Shown here one piece after another: positions 26,146 to 34,025 of a stretch of DNA of 64,000 nt. How positions within the stretch are numbered: the first letter of the stretch is position 1; the number at the start of each line of letters is the position of its first letter. The position numbers were made by a program, and so were the translations under genes. This DNA comes from Erythrobacter sp. AP23 (GTDB lineage: Bacteria > Pseudomonadota > Alphaproteobacteria > Sphingomonadales > Sphingomonadaceae). The stretch spans positions 145,288 through 209,287 of the forward strand of contig NZ_LNBY01000020.1 in the NCBI RefSeq assembly GCF_001542855.1, written 5' to 3'. Below the pieces are notes generated by a model. The model did no database searches, was not told the DNA's origin, and saw nothing but the letters and a program-made list of their open reading frames with translations.

Positions 26146-27051
26146 TCAGGCGACGCCCGGCAGCAGCCTTTCGCCGGCGATCGCCTTCATCGCCTTCTGC
26201 AGCTTCTCGAACGCGCGCACCTCGATCTGGCGGATGCGTTCGCGGCTGACGTCATAGACCTGGCTCAGCTCCTCCAGCGTCTGCGGATTCTCCGTCAGGC
26301 GACGCTCGGTGAGAATGTGCTTTTCGCGGTCGTTGAGGCTGTCCATCGCCTCGACCAGCATGTCGTGGCGCACTTCGGATTCCTGCGCATCGGCGACCAG
26401 CTCGTCCTGCAGCGGACCATCGTCCTTGAGCCAGTCCATCCATTCGCCCGAGCCTTCCTCGCCATTGCGCATCGGCACGTTCAGGGAACCGTCGCCACCC
26501 ATCATCATCCGGCGGTTCATATTGACCACTTCCTGCTCGGGCACGCCGAGGTCGGTTGCGATCTTGTTCACATCGTCGGGATGGAGATCGGTATCCTCGT
26601 AGGCGTCGAGGTTCTTCTTCATCCGGCGCAGGTTGAAGAACAGCTTCTTCTGCGCAGCGGTGGTGCCCATCTTCACGAGGCTCCACGAACGCAGGATATA
26701 TTCCTGAATGCTCGCCTTGATCCACCACATCGCATAAGTGGCGAGGCGGAAGCCGCGATCGGCCTCGAACTTCTTAACGCCCTGCATCAGGCCGACATTG
26801 CCTTCGGAAATGAGGTCGGACACCGGCAGGCCGTAGCCGCGGTATCCCATGGCGATCTTGGCCACCAACCGCAGGTGCGAGGTGACGAGCTGCGCGGCAG
26901 CTTCAGGATCGTCATGTTCCTCGTAGCGCTTGGCGAGCATATATTCCTGCTCTTGCGTCAGCACGGGGAATTTCTTGATTTCGGAAAGATAGCGGTTGAG
27001 GCTCTGCTCACCGCCGAGCGCCGGAACGCTCAAAGTTTTGGTATTGCTCAC
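26146..27051 (-). CDS. rpoH: RNA polymerase heat-shock sigma factor RpoH (sigma-32)
   Basis: Directs transcription of heat-shock genes. 301 residues. Region 2 holds DLISEGNVGLMQGVKKFE and RLATYAMWWIKASIQEYI. The RpoH box, QKKLFFNLR, identifies the subfamily, and region 4 ends RERIRQIEVRAFEKLQ. The start is GTG 27051 (MSNTKTLSVPALGG) with GGTCAGGG upstream; the longer frame to 27105 is not family-like. It has about 120 bp of upstream space before the convergently oriented region of rluD's 3' end, enough for a promoter. Confidence 0.95.
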   Translation of the reverse strand: MSNTKTLSVPALGGEQSLNRYLSEIKKFPVLTQEQEYMLAKRYEEHDDPEAAAQLVTSHLRLVAKIAMGYRGYGLPVSDLISEGNVGLMQGVKKFEADRGFRLATYAMWWIKASIQEYILRSWSLVKMGTTAAQKKLFFNLRRMKKNLDAYEDTDLHPDDVNKIATDLGVPEQEVVNMNRRMMMGGDGSLNVPMRNGEEGSGEWMDWLKDDGPLQDELVADAQESEVRHDMLVEAMDSLNDREKHILTERRLTENPQTLEELSQVYDVSRERIRQIEVRAFEKLQKAMKAIAGERLLPGVA

Positions 27052-27173
27052 TTGTACCCTGACCTTTCTTGCGTCGACCTCGGTTGGCGGACCCCTGCTG
27101 GGCATCCGTCTTTCGGGCCACCATGGTTACTTATAGCGAACGCAGCCCAAATTGCACACGCGTTTCGTCGATT

Positions 27174-28412
27174 TCAACGAGCGGTTTGGTCGATGAGTTC
27201 CCGCATATCGGCAGGCAGTTCGGCGCGGAAATCCAGGCTTTCACCGCTGATAGGATGACTAAATCCGAGACGTGCGGCGTGGAGCGCCTGACGCCGGAAA
27301 TCGAGCTCGTCGAGAAGGGCCCTGAGGGCCTTGGGAGTGCGTCCATAGACAGGGTCTCCCAATAGCGCATGACCGATTGACGCACAGTGAACGCGGACCT
27401 GATGCGTGCGCCCGGTTTCGAGCCGGCATTCGACCAGCGCGGCATGATTCAGGCGGCGCACGGTTTCGTAATGCGTTACCGCATGCTTCCCGCGCGACGA
27501 ATCGTCGGGCAGCACCGCCATCTTCTTGCGGTCGCGGTCCGACCGCCCGATGCGGCTCGAAATCGTGCCTGAAGGCGGGTTGGGGTGTCCTGCACACACT
27601 GCGAGGTAACGACGAATGATCGAGTGATCGGCAAACTGCCTCGCCAAGCCTTCGTGCGCGGCATCCGACTTGGCGACGACCAGCAGGCCGGAGGTGTCCT
27701 TGTCGATCCGGTGGACGATCCCCGGACGCGCCACGCCGTTGATGCCCGAGAGCTGTCCCTTGCAGTGATGGAGCAGCGCATTGACGAGCGTACCGTCGGG
27801 ATTGCCCGCAGCCGGGTGCACCACCATTCCGGCGGGCTTGTCGACCACGATCAGGTGCTCGTCTTCGAACACGACGTCGAGCGGGATATCCTGCGGCTCG
27901 GCGGCAAGCGGCTCGGGAGCAGGCAGGGCAATGGAGAAGGCGGTTCCGGTCTCGACCTTCGCCGACCCGCTTATGGCTGAGGTCCCACCGATCTCGACTG
28001 CACCTTCCGCGATCAGCCCCTTCACCCGCTCGCGCGAGAGCCCGCTCGCCTCGGCCAATGCCTTGTCGAGGCGACCCGAGCTGAGGAGCGTTCCTTCCAA
28101 GACTTTCGTTTGCCCTGAGCTTGTCGAAGGGCCGTCCTTCTTTTTCGCCAAGCTCGAAATCCTTTCCCAATCTCCGCGGATGAGAGCCATCTTTTTGGCG
28201 CGCGACCAGCCCTTGATCCGTCGTTCCGCTTCCAAGGCTTCATCACGGGTCGGAAACTCCTCCGACCAGACCAATTCCACCGGTAAGCGCTGACTTGTGA
28301 AACCTGGCAACGTACCAACTTGATGTTGCGCCAGCCGGAATTCGAGATCGTCAGTATGCCCGGTGTAGTAGGCACCGCCACGACAATGTAACATATAGGC
28401 CCAGAACGGCAT
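27174..28412 (-). CDS. rluD: GIY-YIG nuclease domain fused to RluD-type 23S rRNA pseudouridine synthase
   Basis: One uninterrupted frame of 412 codons. Residues 1 to about 92 are a small URI-type GIY-YIG domain (WAYMLHCRGGAYYTGHTDDL; R26; WERISSLAKK end). Residues about 93-103 (DGPSTSSGQTK) are the translated inverted repeat at 28107. From about 105 on is a complete RluD-like enzyme: S4 domain at 113-160, then the catalytic HRIDKDTSG with D237 and ETGRTHQVRVH. RluD makes pseudouridines in helix 69 of 23S rRNA. RluD alone could start at TTG 28100, but no good ribosome site is seen there. The fusion looks like the product of insertion of a nuclease cassette at the 5' end of rluD. Confidence 0.85.
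   Translation of the reverse strand: MPFWAYMLHCRGGAYYTGHTDDLEFRLAQHQVGTLPGFTSQRLPVELVWSEEFPTRDEALEAERRIKGWSRAKKMALIRGDWERISSLAKKKDGPSTSSGQTKVLEGTLLSSGRLDKALAEASGLSRERVKGLIAEGAVEIGGTSAISGSAKVETGTAFSIALPAPEPLAAEPQDIPLDVVFEDEHLIVVDKPAGMVVHPAAGNPDGTLVNALLHHCKGQLSGINGVARPGIVHRIDKDTSGLLVVAKSDAAHEGLARQFADHSIIRRYLAVCAGHPNPPSGTISSRIGRSDRDRKKMAVLPDDSSRGKHAVTHYETVRRLNHAALVECRLETGRTHQVRVHCASIGHALLGDPVYGRTPKALRALLDELDFRRQALHAARLGFSHPISGESLDFRAELPADMRELIDQTAR
28107..28134 (-). repeat. Inverted repeat copy A (inside the rluD fusion frame)
   Basis: A 28-bp element whose minus-strand reading starts CGGCCCTTCGACAAGCTC. It differs from copy B (28434-28461) at one base and is in the opposite orientation. It is translated in frame as GPSTSSGQT. 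It belongs to a repeat common in sphingomonad genomes, known in translations as PFDKLRANG or TSSGQ. Confidence 0.9.
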
Positions 28413-28433
28413 CGGTCGCGCCTAAGTGAAGTG

Positions 28434-28461
28434 CGGCCCTTCGACAAGCTCAGGGCGAACG
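28434..28461 (+). repeat. Inverted repeat copy B (upstream of the JAMM gene)
   Basis: A 28-bp element starting CGGCCCTTCGACAAGCTC, 27/28 identical to copy A and inverted relative to it. Together they bracket about 300 bp that contain only the GIY-YIG domain. It ends two bases before the GTG start of the JAMM protease gene, so it occupies the place where that gene's ribosome site should be. Confidence 0.9.
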
Positions 28462-28462
28462 G

Positions 28463-28855
28463 GTGGTTGGCTTGGATTTAGAATTGGAAGCGGCGCTCTT
28501 GACCGCAGCCGAGCAAGCGTTCCCGCGTGAGTGCTGCGGCATGCTGCTGGGCGAGGGCTCGACCATCACCGCCATCCAGCCAGCGCGCAATGTCCATCCC
28601 GAACCGTCCCGCCATTTCGAGATCGACCCGCAAGTGCTGATCGACGCGCATCGCTCCGCTCGCAACGGTGGCGCTCAGGTGCTCGGCTATTACCACTCGC
28701 ACCCCAACGGCCTCGCCGAGCCATCGGTCACCGATCGCGCGATGGCGGCACCCGACGGGGCGATCTGGGCGATTATCGCGGCAGGGCGAATCACCTTTTG
28801 GCGTTCGGGGGATGCAGGGTTCGAGGCGCTTCCCTATGTAACGCGCCCTCGCTAA
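28463..28855 (+). CDS. JAMM/MPN (Mov34-family, M67) metalloprotease-like protein
   Basis: A 130-residue soluble protein. It has a complete JAMM zinc site: E23 (PRECCGMLLG), then H78-S-H80 with S88 and D91 (HSHPNGLAEPSVTD). Bacterial members remove small carrier proteins or cut after C-terminal Gly in sulfur-transfer systems, but no ThiS/MoaD-like partner is next to it. The start is GTG 28463, immediately after repeat copy B; TTG codons slightly downstream are alternatives. chpT follows 35 bp downstream. The protease fold is confident and the substrate unknown. Confidence 0.85.
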   Translation: MVGLDLELEAALLTAAEQAFPRECCGMLLGEGSTITAIQPARNVHPEPSRHFEIDPQVLIDAHRSARNGGAQVLGYYHSHPNGLAEPSVTDRAMAAPDGAIWAIIAAGRITFWRSGDAGFEALPYVTRPR

Positions 28856-28890
28856 GACGCTTACCGCATAATTCACCACTCGGGACCCCA

Positions 28891-29550
28891 ATGGACGACC
28901 GCCAATCGATCGATCTTGCCGCGATGCTGTGCTCGCGCCTGTGCCATGACATGCTCAGCCCCGTCGGTGCGCTGTCCAATGGGCTCGAGCTGCTGGCGGT
29001 GGAAACCGATCCGGAAATGCGCACGAATGTGATGCAACTGCTCGAGCAGAGCGCGCATATCAGCACCAATAAGCTCAAGTTCTTCCGGCTCGCCTTCGGT
29101 GCGGCGGGCGGTTTCGGCGAACGTGTCGAGGTGGCCGAACCGCAGGCATTGATCGAGGCGCTTGTCGCCGACAAGCCGAACATCTCGATAAACTGGGCAC
29201 TGGCCGAGCCGACGCTCGGCAAGCCTGCGGTCAAGGTACTGCTCAACTTCGCGCAGATCGCCATCGACGCGCTGGTGCGCGGCGGCACGCTCGATATCGG
29301 GGCGGAAGTGCGCGACGGGTCCTGCGAAATCGTGGTCCGTGCGGCGGGGCCGAAAATCGCCTTCGACGAGACCATCGGCAAGGCACTCGACGGCACGCTC
29401 GATCGCAGCGACCTGACCAGTCGCACGGCGGCGGCGCATATGATCAACCTGCTTGCCACCGAGAGCGGCGGCGGGCTGCAGTTCCACAAGGGGGCGGATG
29501 CGCTGGTGCTGGGCGCGGTCTTGCCGCAAGGCGAAGGGCTGATCGGTTGA
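28891..29550 (+). CDS. chpT: Histidine phosphotransferase ChpT
   Basis: A 219-residue phosphotransfer protein that passes phosphate from the hybrid kinase CckA to CtrA and CpdR in alphaproteobacterial cell-cycle control. The phospho-accepting His is H19 in LCSRLCHDMLSPVGALSNGLELL. A degenerate ATPase-like domain follows (about 90-215). The length is normal. The stop overlaps the TTG start of the amidase gene (TTGA). It indicates that the organism uses the CckA-ChpT-CtrA pathway. Confidence 0.93.
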   Translation: MDDRQSIDLAAMLCSRLCHDMLSPVGALSNGLELLAVETDPEMRTNVMQLLEQSAHISTNKLKFFRLAFGAAGGFGERVEVAEPQALIEALVADKPNISINWALAEPTLGKPAVKVLLNFAQIAIDALVRGGTLDIGAEVRDGSCEIVVRAAGPKIAFDETIGKALDGTLDRSDLTSRTAAAHMINLLATESGGGLQFHKGADALVLGAVLPQGEGLIG

Positions 29551-30296
29551 GCTCGGATTTCGGCAAGCTTGGCCAAGGCCTGCCCGTAAGCGAGGACGAA
29601 CTCGTCGACCGCGAGGTCCTCTCACCCAATCACGACGAACGTTCGATGCCCATCGAAATGGTGGTGATCCACTATACCGAGATGGAGGACAAAGGCTTCG
29701 CCATCGAAAGGCTGTGCGATCCGGAGGCCAAGGTTTCGGCGCATTATCTGATCGGCGAACAAGGAGAGGTCGTGCGGCTGGTACCGGAGGAAAAGCGTGC
29801 CTGGCATGCCGGCGTGTCCTATTGGCGCGGGCACAAGGACGTGAATTCGGCGAGCATCGGGATCGAGCTCGACCACCCGGGCCATAAATATGGTTATCGC
29901 GAGTTCAACGATGCGCAGTTCGAGGCGCTCGTGCCGCTGCTGGCGCGAATAGTGAAACGCTACGATATCCCGCGAACCAATGTCGTGGGCCATTCCGACG
30001 TCGCGCCGGCACGAAAGATCGACCCGGGCGAGCTTTTCCCCTGGGACCGGCTGGCCGAGTATGGCCTCTGCCTCCCACGCCCCCAGAAGCTCGAGCGGGG
30101 CGACCCATTCGACAATGATGCGAGTTTCTATCTCGCGCTGGAGCGATTCGGCTACGATATCACCGACGGGCACAAGGCGGTCGAAGCCTTCCAGCGCCGC
30201 TGGCGCCCGGAAAAGATCAATGGCGAGATCGACGGCGAGGTGCGCGCGATCCTGTTCCAGCTCTTGCTCGACCGTGACCGGGGCAACGCGCGTTAG
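29547..30296 (+). CDS. N-acetylmuramoyl-L-alanine amidase, AmpD-like with peptidoglycan-binding tail
   Basis: A 249-residue amidase_2 enzyme with zinc ligands H42 (MVVIHYTE), H149 (VVGHSDVAPARKIDPG) and D159. The active-site K157 lies within the same motif. A helical peptidoglycan-binding-like region covers about 190-240. No signal peptide is visible, which suits a cytoplasmic recycling enzyme that cleaves anhydro-muropeptides. The start is TTG 29547, overlapping the chpT stop; no better start is visible nearby. It is probably translated by coupling to chpT. Confidence 0.88.
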   Translation: MSSDFGKLGQGLPVSEDELVDREVLSPNHDERSMPIEMVVIHYTEMEDKGFAIERLCDPEAKVSAHYLIGEQGEVVRLVPEEKRAWHAGVSYWRGHKDVNSASIGIELDHPGHKYGYREFNDAQFEALVPLLARIVKRYDIPRTNVVGHSDVAPARKIDPGELFPWDRLAEYGLCLPRPQKLERGDPFDNDASFYLALERFGYDITDGHKAVEAFQRRWRPEKINGEIDGEVRAILFQLLLDRDRGNAR

Positions 30297-30504
30297 GCAC
30301 GCATATCGCCGCGAATCAGCGCTGAAACAGCTAATCGATGCCGAGATTCGCATGGCCTGAATGCGGAGCGGTCGAGCCCTGCGGGCTGCCAAGCCTTTGC
30401 AGGGATGTGAGAAACCTGCCTGCCAAGTCAGGCCGGTATCATCCCGGGCGCGCCGCCCGTTCGCGCGGTTTGCCCCCACAGCCCCGATGGCTTAAACAGG
30501 ACCG

Positions 30505-31008
30505 ATGGATCACGGCGCTATCCATTCCGTATTCGCATCGCTTACCGAGAAGCAGGAGGAGGCCTTGCGCCTGGCCTGTCAGCACCTGACCTCGAAGCAA
30601 ATTGCGCAGGAACTGGGTGTTGCGCCGGTCACGATCGACAAGCGCATCGATGCGGTGCGCGCCAAGCTGGGCCACATGCCGCGGGTCGAGGTCTTGCGGC
30701 ACTATCGCGCCTGGGCCGAAGCATATGATCGGACCATAGATGATCCGACCATACTAACCCCTCCTCTATCCTCCGCTGCATCTACGACCGCGCAGCCGCA
30801 AGAGCGACCCTATGTCTTCGAAGATTCCCTCGCATTCGATGCAAGGGCTCCCTGGGACAGGTCCTCTGACTGGTTGCAGCCGAGGATCAGACCTTCGGAC
30901 CTGGGAATTAGCGGCAAATTGCTGCTGATCGCGCTGGGCGCGGTGGCTATCATGGCCGTTGCCGTGCTTTCGATGGCTTTTGCGAACGCGTTGGCCACGA
31001 TGCTGTAG
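30505..31008 (+). CDS. LuxR-type HTH protein with C-terminal membrane anchor
   Basis: A 167-residue protein with a LuxR/GerE helix-turn-helix at about 12-64 (LTEKQEEALRLACQHLTSKQIAQELGVAPVTIDKRIDAVRAKLG). A polar linker and one transmembrane helix at about 137-160 (LGISGKLLLIALGAVAIMAVAVLSMAFA) follow. There is no receiver or ligand domain. A DNA-binding domain tethered to the inner membrane is implied. It begins a row of small same-strand genes (31052, 31426, RadC-like, 32438). The 208 bp upstream hold no recognisable gene. Targets are unknown. Confidence 0.8.
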   Translation: MDHGAIHSVFASLTEKQEEALRLACQHLTSKQIAQELGVAPVTIDKRIDAVRAKLGHMPRVEVLRHYRAWAEAYDRTIDDPTILTPPLSSAASTTAQPQERPYVFEDSLAFDARAPWDRSSDWLQPRIRPSDLGISGKLLLIALGAVAIMAVAVLSMAFANALATML

Positions 31009-31051
31009 GGTTCAAGCTACTCCTCGGCCCACTCGCCAGAGGAGAATGTGA

Positions 31052-31387
31052 ATGTCGCTTGATCTGCCTACCGCAACCGCCCGCATCGCTCGCGAATTGA
31101 GCGATTCCGAATTCGCCATCGCCGACGCATTGGCGAAGAGCACCGCACTGCTGCACAGCGCTGCGCTTGCCAGCCGCGACGTCGCAGGAGCTCCCGATCT
31201 CGAAAGCCAGCGCGCGCTCATGCGGCTTCAGAAAATCGTAGGCGGCCTCATCGATGTTCGCGGCGAAGCCAGCCGCGCCCACGGCCAATTGCGGAAGATC
31301 GCTATCGAAACCGGCGCGGGCGAGGAACCGACCTGCCCCGACGACGGCTTCACCTCCGCCGAGCATGTAACCACCATCGCAGCCTGA
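31052..31387 (+). CDS. Conserved hypothetical protein
   Basis: A 111-residue, mostly helical soluble protein (TARIARELSDSEFAIADALAKSTALLHSAALASRDV). It begins MSLDLPTATARI and has an AGAGGAG ribosome site at good spacing, so translation is credible. No domain is recognised. The pattern recalls small sphingomonad proteins near regulators, but no function can be assigned. It lies 44 bp after the membrane-anchored LuxR gene. Confidence 0.6.
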   Translation: MSLDLPTATARIARELSDSEFAIADALAKSTALLHSAALASRDVAGAPDLESQRALMRLQKIVGGLIDVRGEASRAHGQLRKIAIETGAGEEPTCPDDGFTSAEHVTTIAA

Positions 31388-31425
31388 CTTGCCTTAGCAA
31401 CGGCGAGGGCCCAAGGGCGTGTGCG

Positions 31426-31863
31426 ATGACCCGGTTCCTGATCCAGGTGGCACTGACGCTTGCGGTTCTCGCCTTTGCCTGGAGCAGAGGCGGAAAGCCT
31501 GAACGCTATGTCGCAACAATCTATTTCGCGGTGGTCTTTTCGGGGATCGCCCGCTGGCTGGTCACCGGGCATTGGAGCGAGGCCGGTTACGCCTCGCTGC
31601 AGACCTTCCGCTTCGCGGTCGATCTCTGCGCCTTCCTTGGCGTTACCGCGGTTGCACTCGCCTATGATCGCTGGTGGGTGCTTTGGGTAGGCTCGGCGCA
31701 ATTGATCGCAGTCGTGTCGCACCTGTTGCGCGCGGCCAGCATGCCTCTCGAGCCAATAGTCTATGCCGTAATGGAACGGTGGCCGGTCTGGCTGGCTCTG
31801 GTCATTACCGGGCTCGGCACGCTGGTGCACTATCGACGGTCGGGAACCGGCTCCACCACCTGA
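31426..31863 (+). CDS. Small polytopic membrane protein
   Basis: A 145-residue protein with four predicted membrane segments, at about 4-20, 29-45, 66-82 and 88-105, and possibly a fifth at 118-136. No family is recognised. The start codon ATG 31426 is the first in frame and lacks a strong ribosome site. The RadC-like frame starts within a few bases of its stop, suggesting a shared transcript. Confidence 0.6.
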   Translation: MTRFLIQVALTLAVLAFAWSRGGKPERYVATIYFAVVFSGIARWLVTGHWSEAGYASLQTFRFAVDLCAFLGVTAVALAYDRWWVLWVGSAQLIAVVSHLLRAASMPLEPIVYAVMERWPVWLALVITGLGTLVHYRRSGTGSTT

Positions 31864-31868
31864 CCGGA

Positions 31869-32441
31869 TTGCTTGCTCCGCTCTCGGCCGAACCATTAGA
31901 CCTTGCCGAACGGCTGCTCGAGCGTTTCGGATCGATCGGCGCGCTGATCGACGTCAGCGAAGCGGAGTTGCGCCAATGCGCGCATCCTGGGGAGCGTTGG
32001 GTCGATGTCTTCCTCGCGATTCGCCAGCTTCTTCGCGACGGCATACGTGAACAGGTGTTGCGCACGCCGCTTGGCAAGGACCGCAAGGGGATGGAGCGCT
32101 ACCTGCTGGAAACGATGGGTTGCCTGCGGCGCGAGCGCATGATCGCGATCATGGCCGATCGGGCAGGCTTCGTCATCTCCGAAGAGATCGTCGCAGAGGG
32201 CGGCGAGGGTGAAATCCAGGTCTCGCCGCGGGCTCTGTTCGGGCGGGCGCTCTCGCTCGACGCACGCCGCATGCTGATCGCGCACAACCATCCGTCGGGC
32301 AGTGCCGAGCCCAGCGCTTCCGACATTTCCCAAACCAGGGATCTCGTGTCGCAGGCCGAGCGACTGGGCGTGCTGGTCGACGATCATCTTGTCGTGGGTC
32401 GACGCGAGGTGGTCAGCATGCGCGAAAGGGGGCTGATGTGA
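31869..32441 (+). CDS. RadC-like JAB-domain protein, short form
   Basis: About 190 residues. An N-terminal helix-hairpin-helix-like part (AERLLERFGSIGALIDVSEAEL) is followed by a JAB domain with the RadC metal motif LIAHNHPSGSAEPSASD. RadC family proteins are linked to DNA repair by name only; their biochemical role is unclear, and many copies sit in mobile regions. The start is uncertain: TTG 31869 is the most plausible near the end of the previous gene, with no ATG available. The stop overlaps the next gene's GTG. Confidence 0.75.
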   Translation: MLAPLSAEPLDLAERLLERFGSIGALIDVSEAELRQCAHPGERWVDVFLAIRQLLRDGIREQVLRTPLGKDRKGMERYLLETMGCLRRERMIAIMADRAGFVISEEIVAEGGEGEIQVSPRALFGRALSLDARRMLIAHNHPSGSAEPSASDISQTRDLVSQAERLGVLVDDHLVVGRREVVSMRERGLM

Positions 32442-32941
32442 CACCCACCGAGGAAGCCATATTGCGCGGCATAGAGGAGAAGCTGATTTCCTTCGCGGAC
32501 TGGCGCAATTCCTGGGATGACCCATGCGAGGCGGATCGTTGCTGCCGCGATGCGCAATATGAGATGGGGCAGAGCGGGGAAAGCCAGTCTTTGATGCTAG
32601 CCGACTTTCCCTGCGGCGCGGGATGGGACATGCTCATCAGCCTGTTCGTCATGCATGCCAATGGCAGGACTGCCAGCATCGCGAGTTCATGCCGGGCCGG
32701 GGGGGTCTCTCGTGCCGCGGGTTCACGCTTCATCGATGCTATGGCCGAAGAAGGAATCACTGTTGTGGAGGGAGAACAAGAGGATGGCGGTGCGCGTCCC
32801 GTGTGTCTTTCGAAACGCGGGCGGCAGCTTGTCGAGAAAGCGATGCAGAATTTCATCGGGTCCCGATCGGGGGAAGCCTCGACTCGGCTCGCCGGTCGAT
32901 CGCCCATACGATCACCAACAATCGGATCGCCCAAGAAATGA
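32438..32941 (+). CDS. Winged-helix (MarR-like) regulator, C-terminus possibly frameshifted
   Basis: A 167-residue protein. Residues about 60-135 look like a winged helix: LISLFVMHANGRTASIASSCRAGGVSRAAGSRFIDAMAEEGITVVEGEQEDGGARPVCLSKRGRQLVEKAM in sequence order. The start is GTG 32438, overlapping the RadC-like stop (GTGA). The last 30 residues (GSRSGEASTRLAGRSPIRSPTIGSPKK) look like out-of-frame translation, because a different frame over the same bases encodes the end of a LuxR-type helix-turn-helix. The gene may therefore have lost a C-terminal domain by frameshift. Confidence 0.6.
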   Translation: MTPTEEAILRGIEEKLISFADWRNSWDDPCEADRCCRDAQYEMGQSGESQSLMLADFPCGAGWDMLISLFVMHANGRTASIASSCRAGGVSRAAGSRFIDAMAEEGITVVEGEQEDGGARPVCLSKRGRQLVEKAMQNFIGSRSGEASTRLAGRSPIRSPTIGSPKK

Positions 32942-33000
32942 GCATCAGCCTGCGTTCGATCGAATTGCATCGAGCCAACATGGCGGGCAGGCGCAGCTAA
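32878..33000 (+). pseudogene. Relic of a LuxR/FixJ-type helix-turn-helix
   Basis: In the frame ending TAA at 33000 the translation reads TNNRIAQEMSISLRSIELHR followed by ANMAGRRS. This is the second half of a FixJ-type DNA-binding domain (normal pattern NKxIAxELGISPRTVExHRANM). The first half of the domain is missing and there is no start codon with a ribosome site. It overlaps the 3' end of the winged-helix gene in another frame. Confidence 0.6.
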
Positions 33001-33018
33001 CTTGATAGGGGAGGTGGT

Positions 33019-33453
33019 TCAGCCTTCGGTCGATCCCCGCTCGCCCTCGGCCGCAATGATCCCGATGGCGGCTCCCGCGATGGCGCCGGTCATGGCGTGA
33101 GCCAGAGAGTTGCTGCTGGAAAAGCTGTTTTCGATTTCGAGCTCCGGGACCGCGATTGTCGCAATCGCGTATCCCGACGGTGCGCGGGAGGTCATGATAC
33201 CCACAGGCTTGGTGATCATCAGAAGTATTTGCTCGATCGAACCGCTTTTCACCAGGGCGCGAAGCGTATCGTCCTCGGGCAGGGGGAAACGCTTCTTCAC
33301 CGTATCCGGGGCTTGGCGGAGCAGCGTACACAAGCTTTGCGCCATGGCGTGCGCATCCTCGCGGGCCGGGACCGGCATGTCTTCGCAACGCGTCAGGAAC
33401 TCGTCCAGCCTATCGCGCCACGGGATGGGTGGTAACGTTTCCAAAAAATCCAT
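33019..33453 (-). CDS. Hypothetical protein
   Basis: A 144-residue protein. The N-terminal 75 residues are charged and helical (PWRDRLDEFLTRCEDMPVPAREDAHAMAQSL). The C-terminal part includes a small-residue hydrophobic stretch, HAMTGAIAGAAIGIIAAEGE (about 118-137), that could cross or dip into a membrane. No family is recognised. A GAAGGGAG site directly precedes ATG 33453. It is convergent with the small regulator genes. Nothing further can be said. Confidence 0.5.
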   Translation of the reverse strand: MDFLETLPPIPWRDRLDEFLTRCEDMPVPAREDAHAMAQSLCTLLRQAPDTVKKRFPLPEDDTLRALVKSGSIEQILLMITKPVGIMTSRAPSGYAIATIAVPELEIENSFSSSNSLAHAMTGAIAGAAIGIIAAEGERGSTEG

Positions 33454-33602
33454 CTCCCTTCGCCGTAGAGACAGTGCACCGACACCGAGTCAACCCACGC
33501 CATGATCGTTTCGTTGCCGTCGGGACTTTTTGGAATGCAATTGTTTTGACCCGTTGTACCCGGGCCACTTGGCGACCCGGGCCTTGATCGCTATCTGCGT
33601 TC

Positions 33603-34000
<398 letters not shown>

Positions 34001-34025
34001 TCACGCCGTCGCCGGTGGCTCGCGA

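Noticed and set aside
28107..28461. Insertion sequence or intron carrying the GIY-YIG domain
   Set aside because: No transposase, no target-site duplication could be shown, and no group I intron core is visible; described instead as a repeat-bounded cassette.
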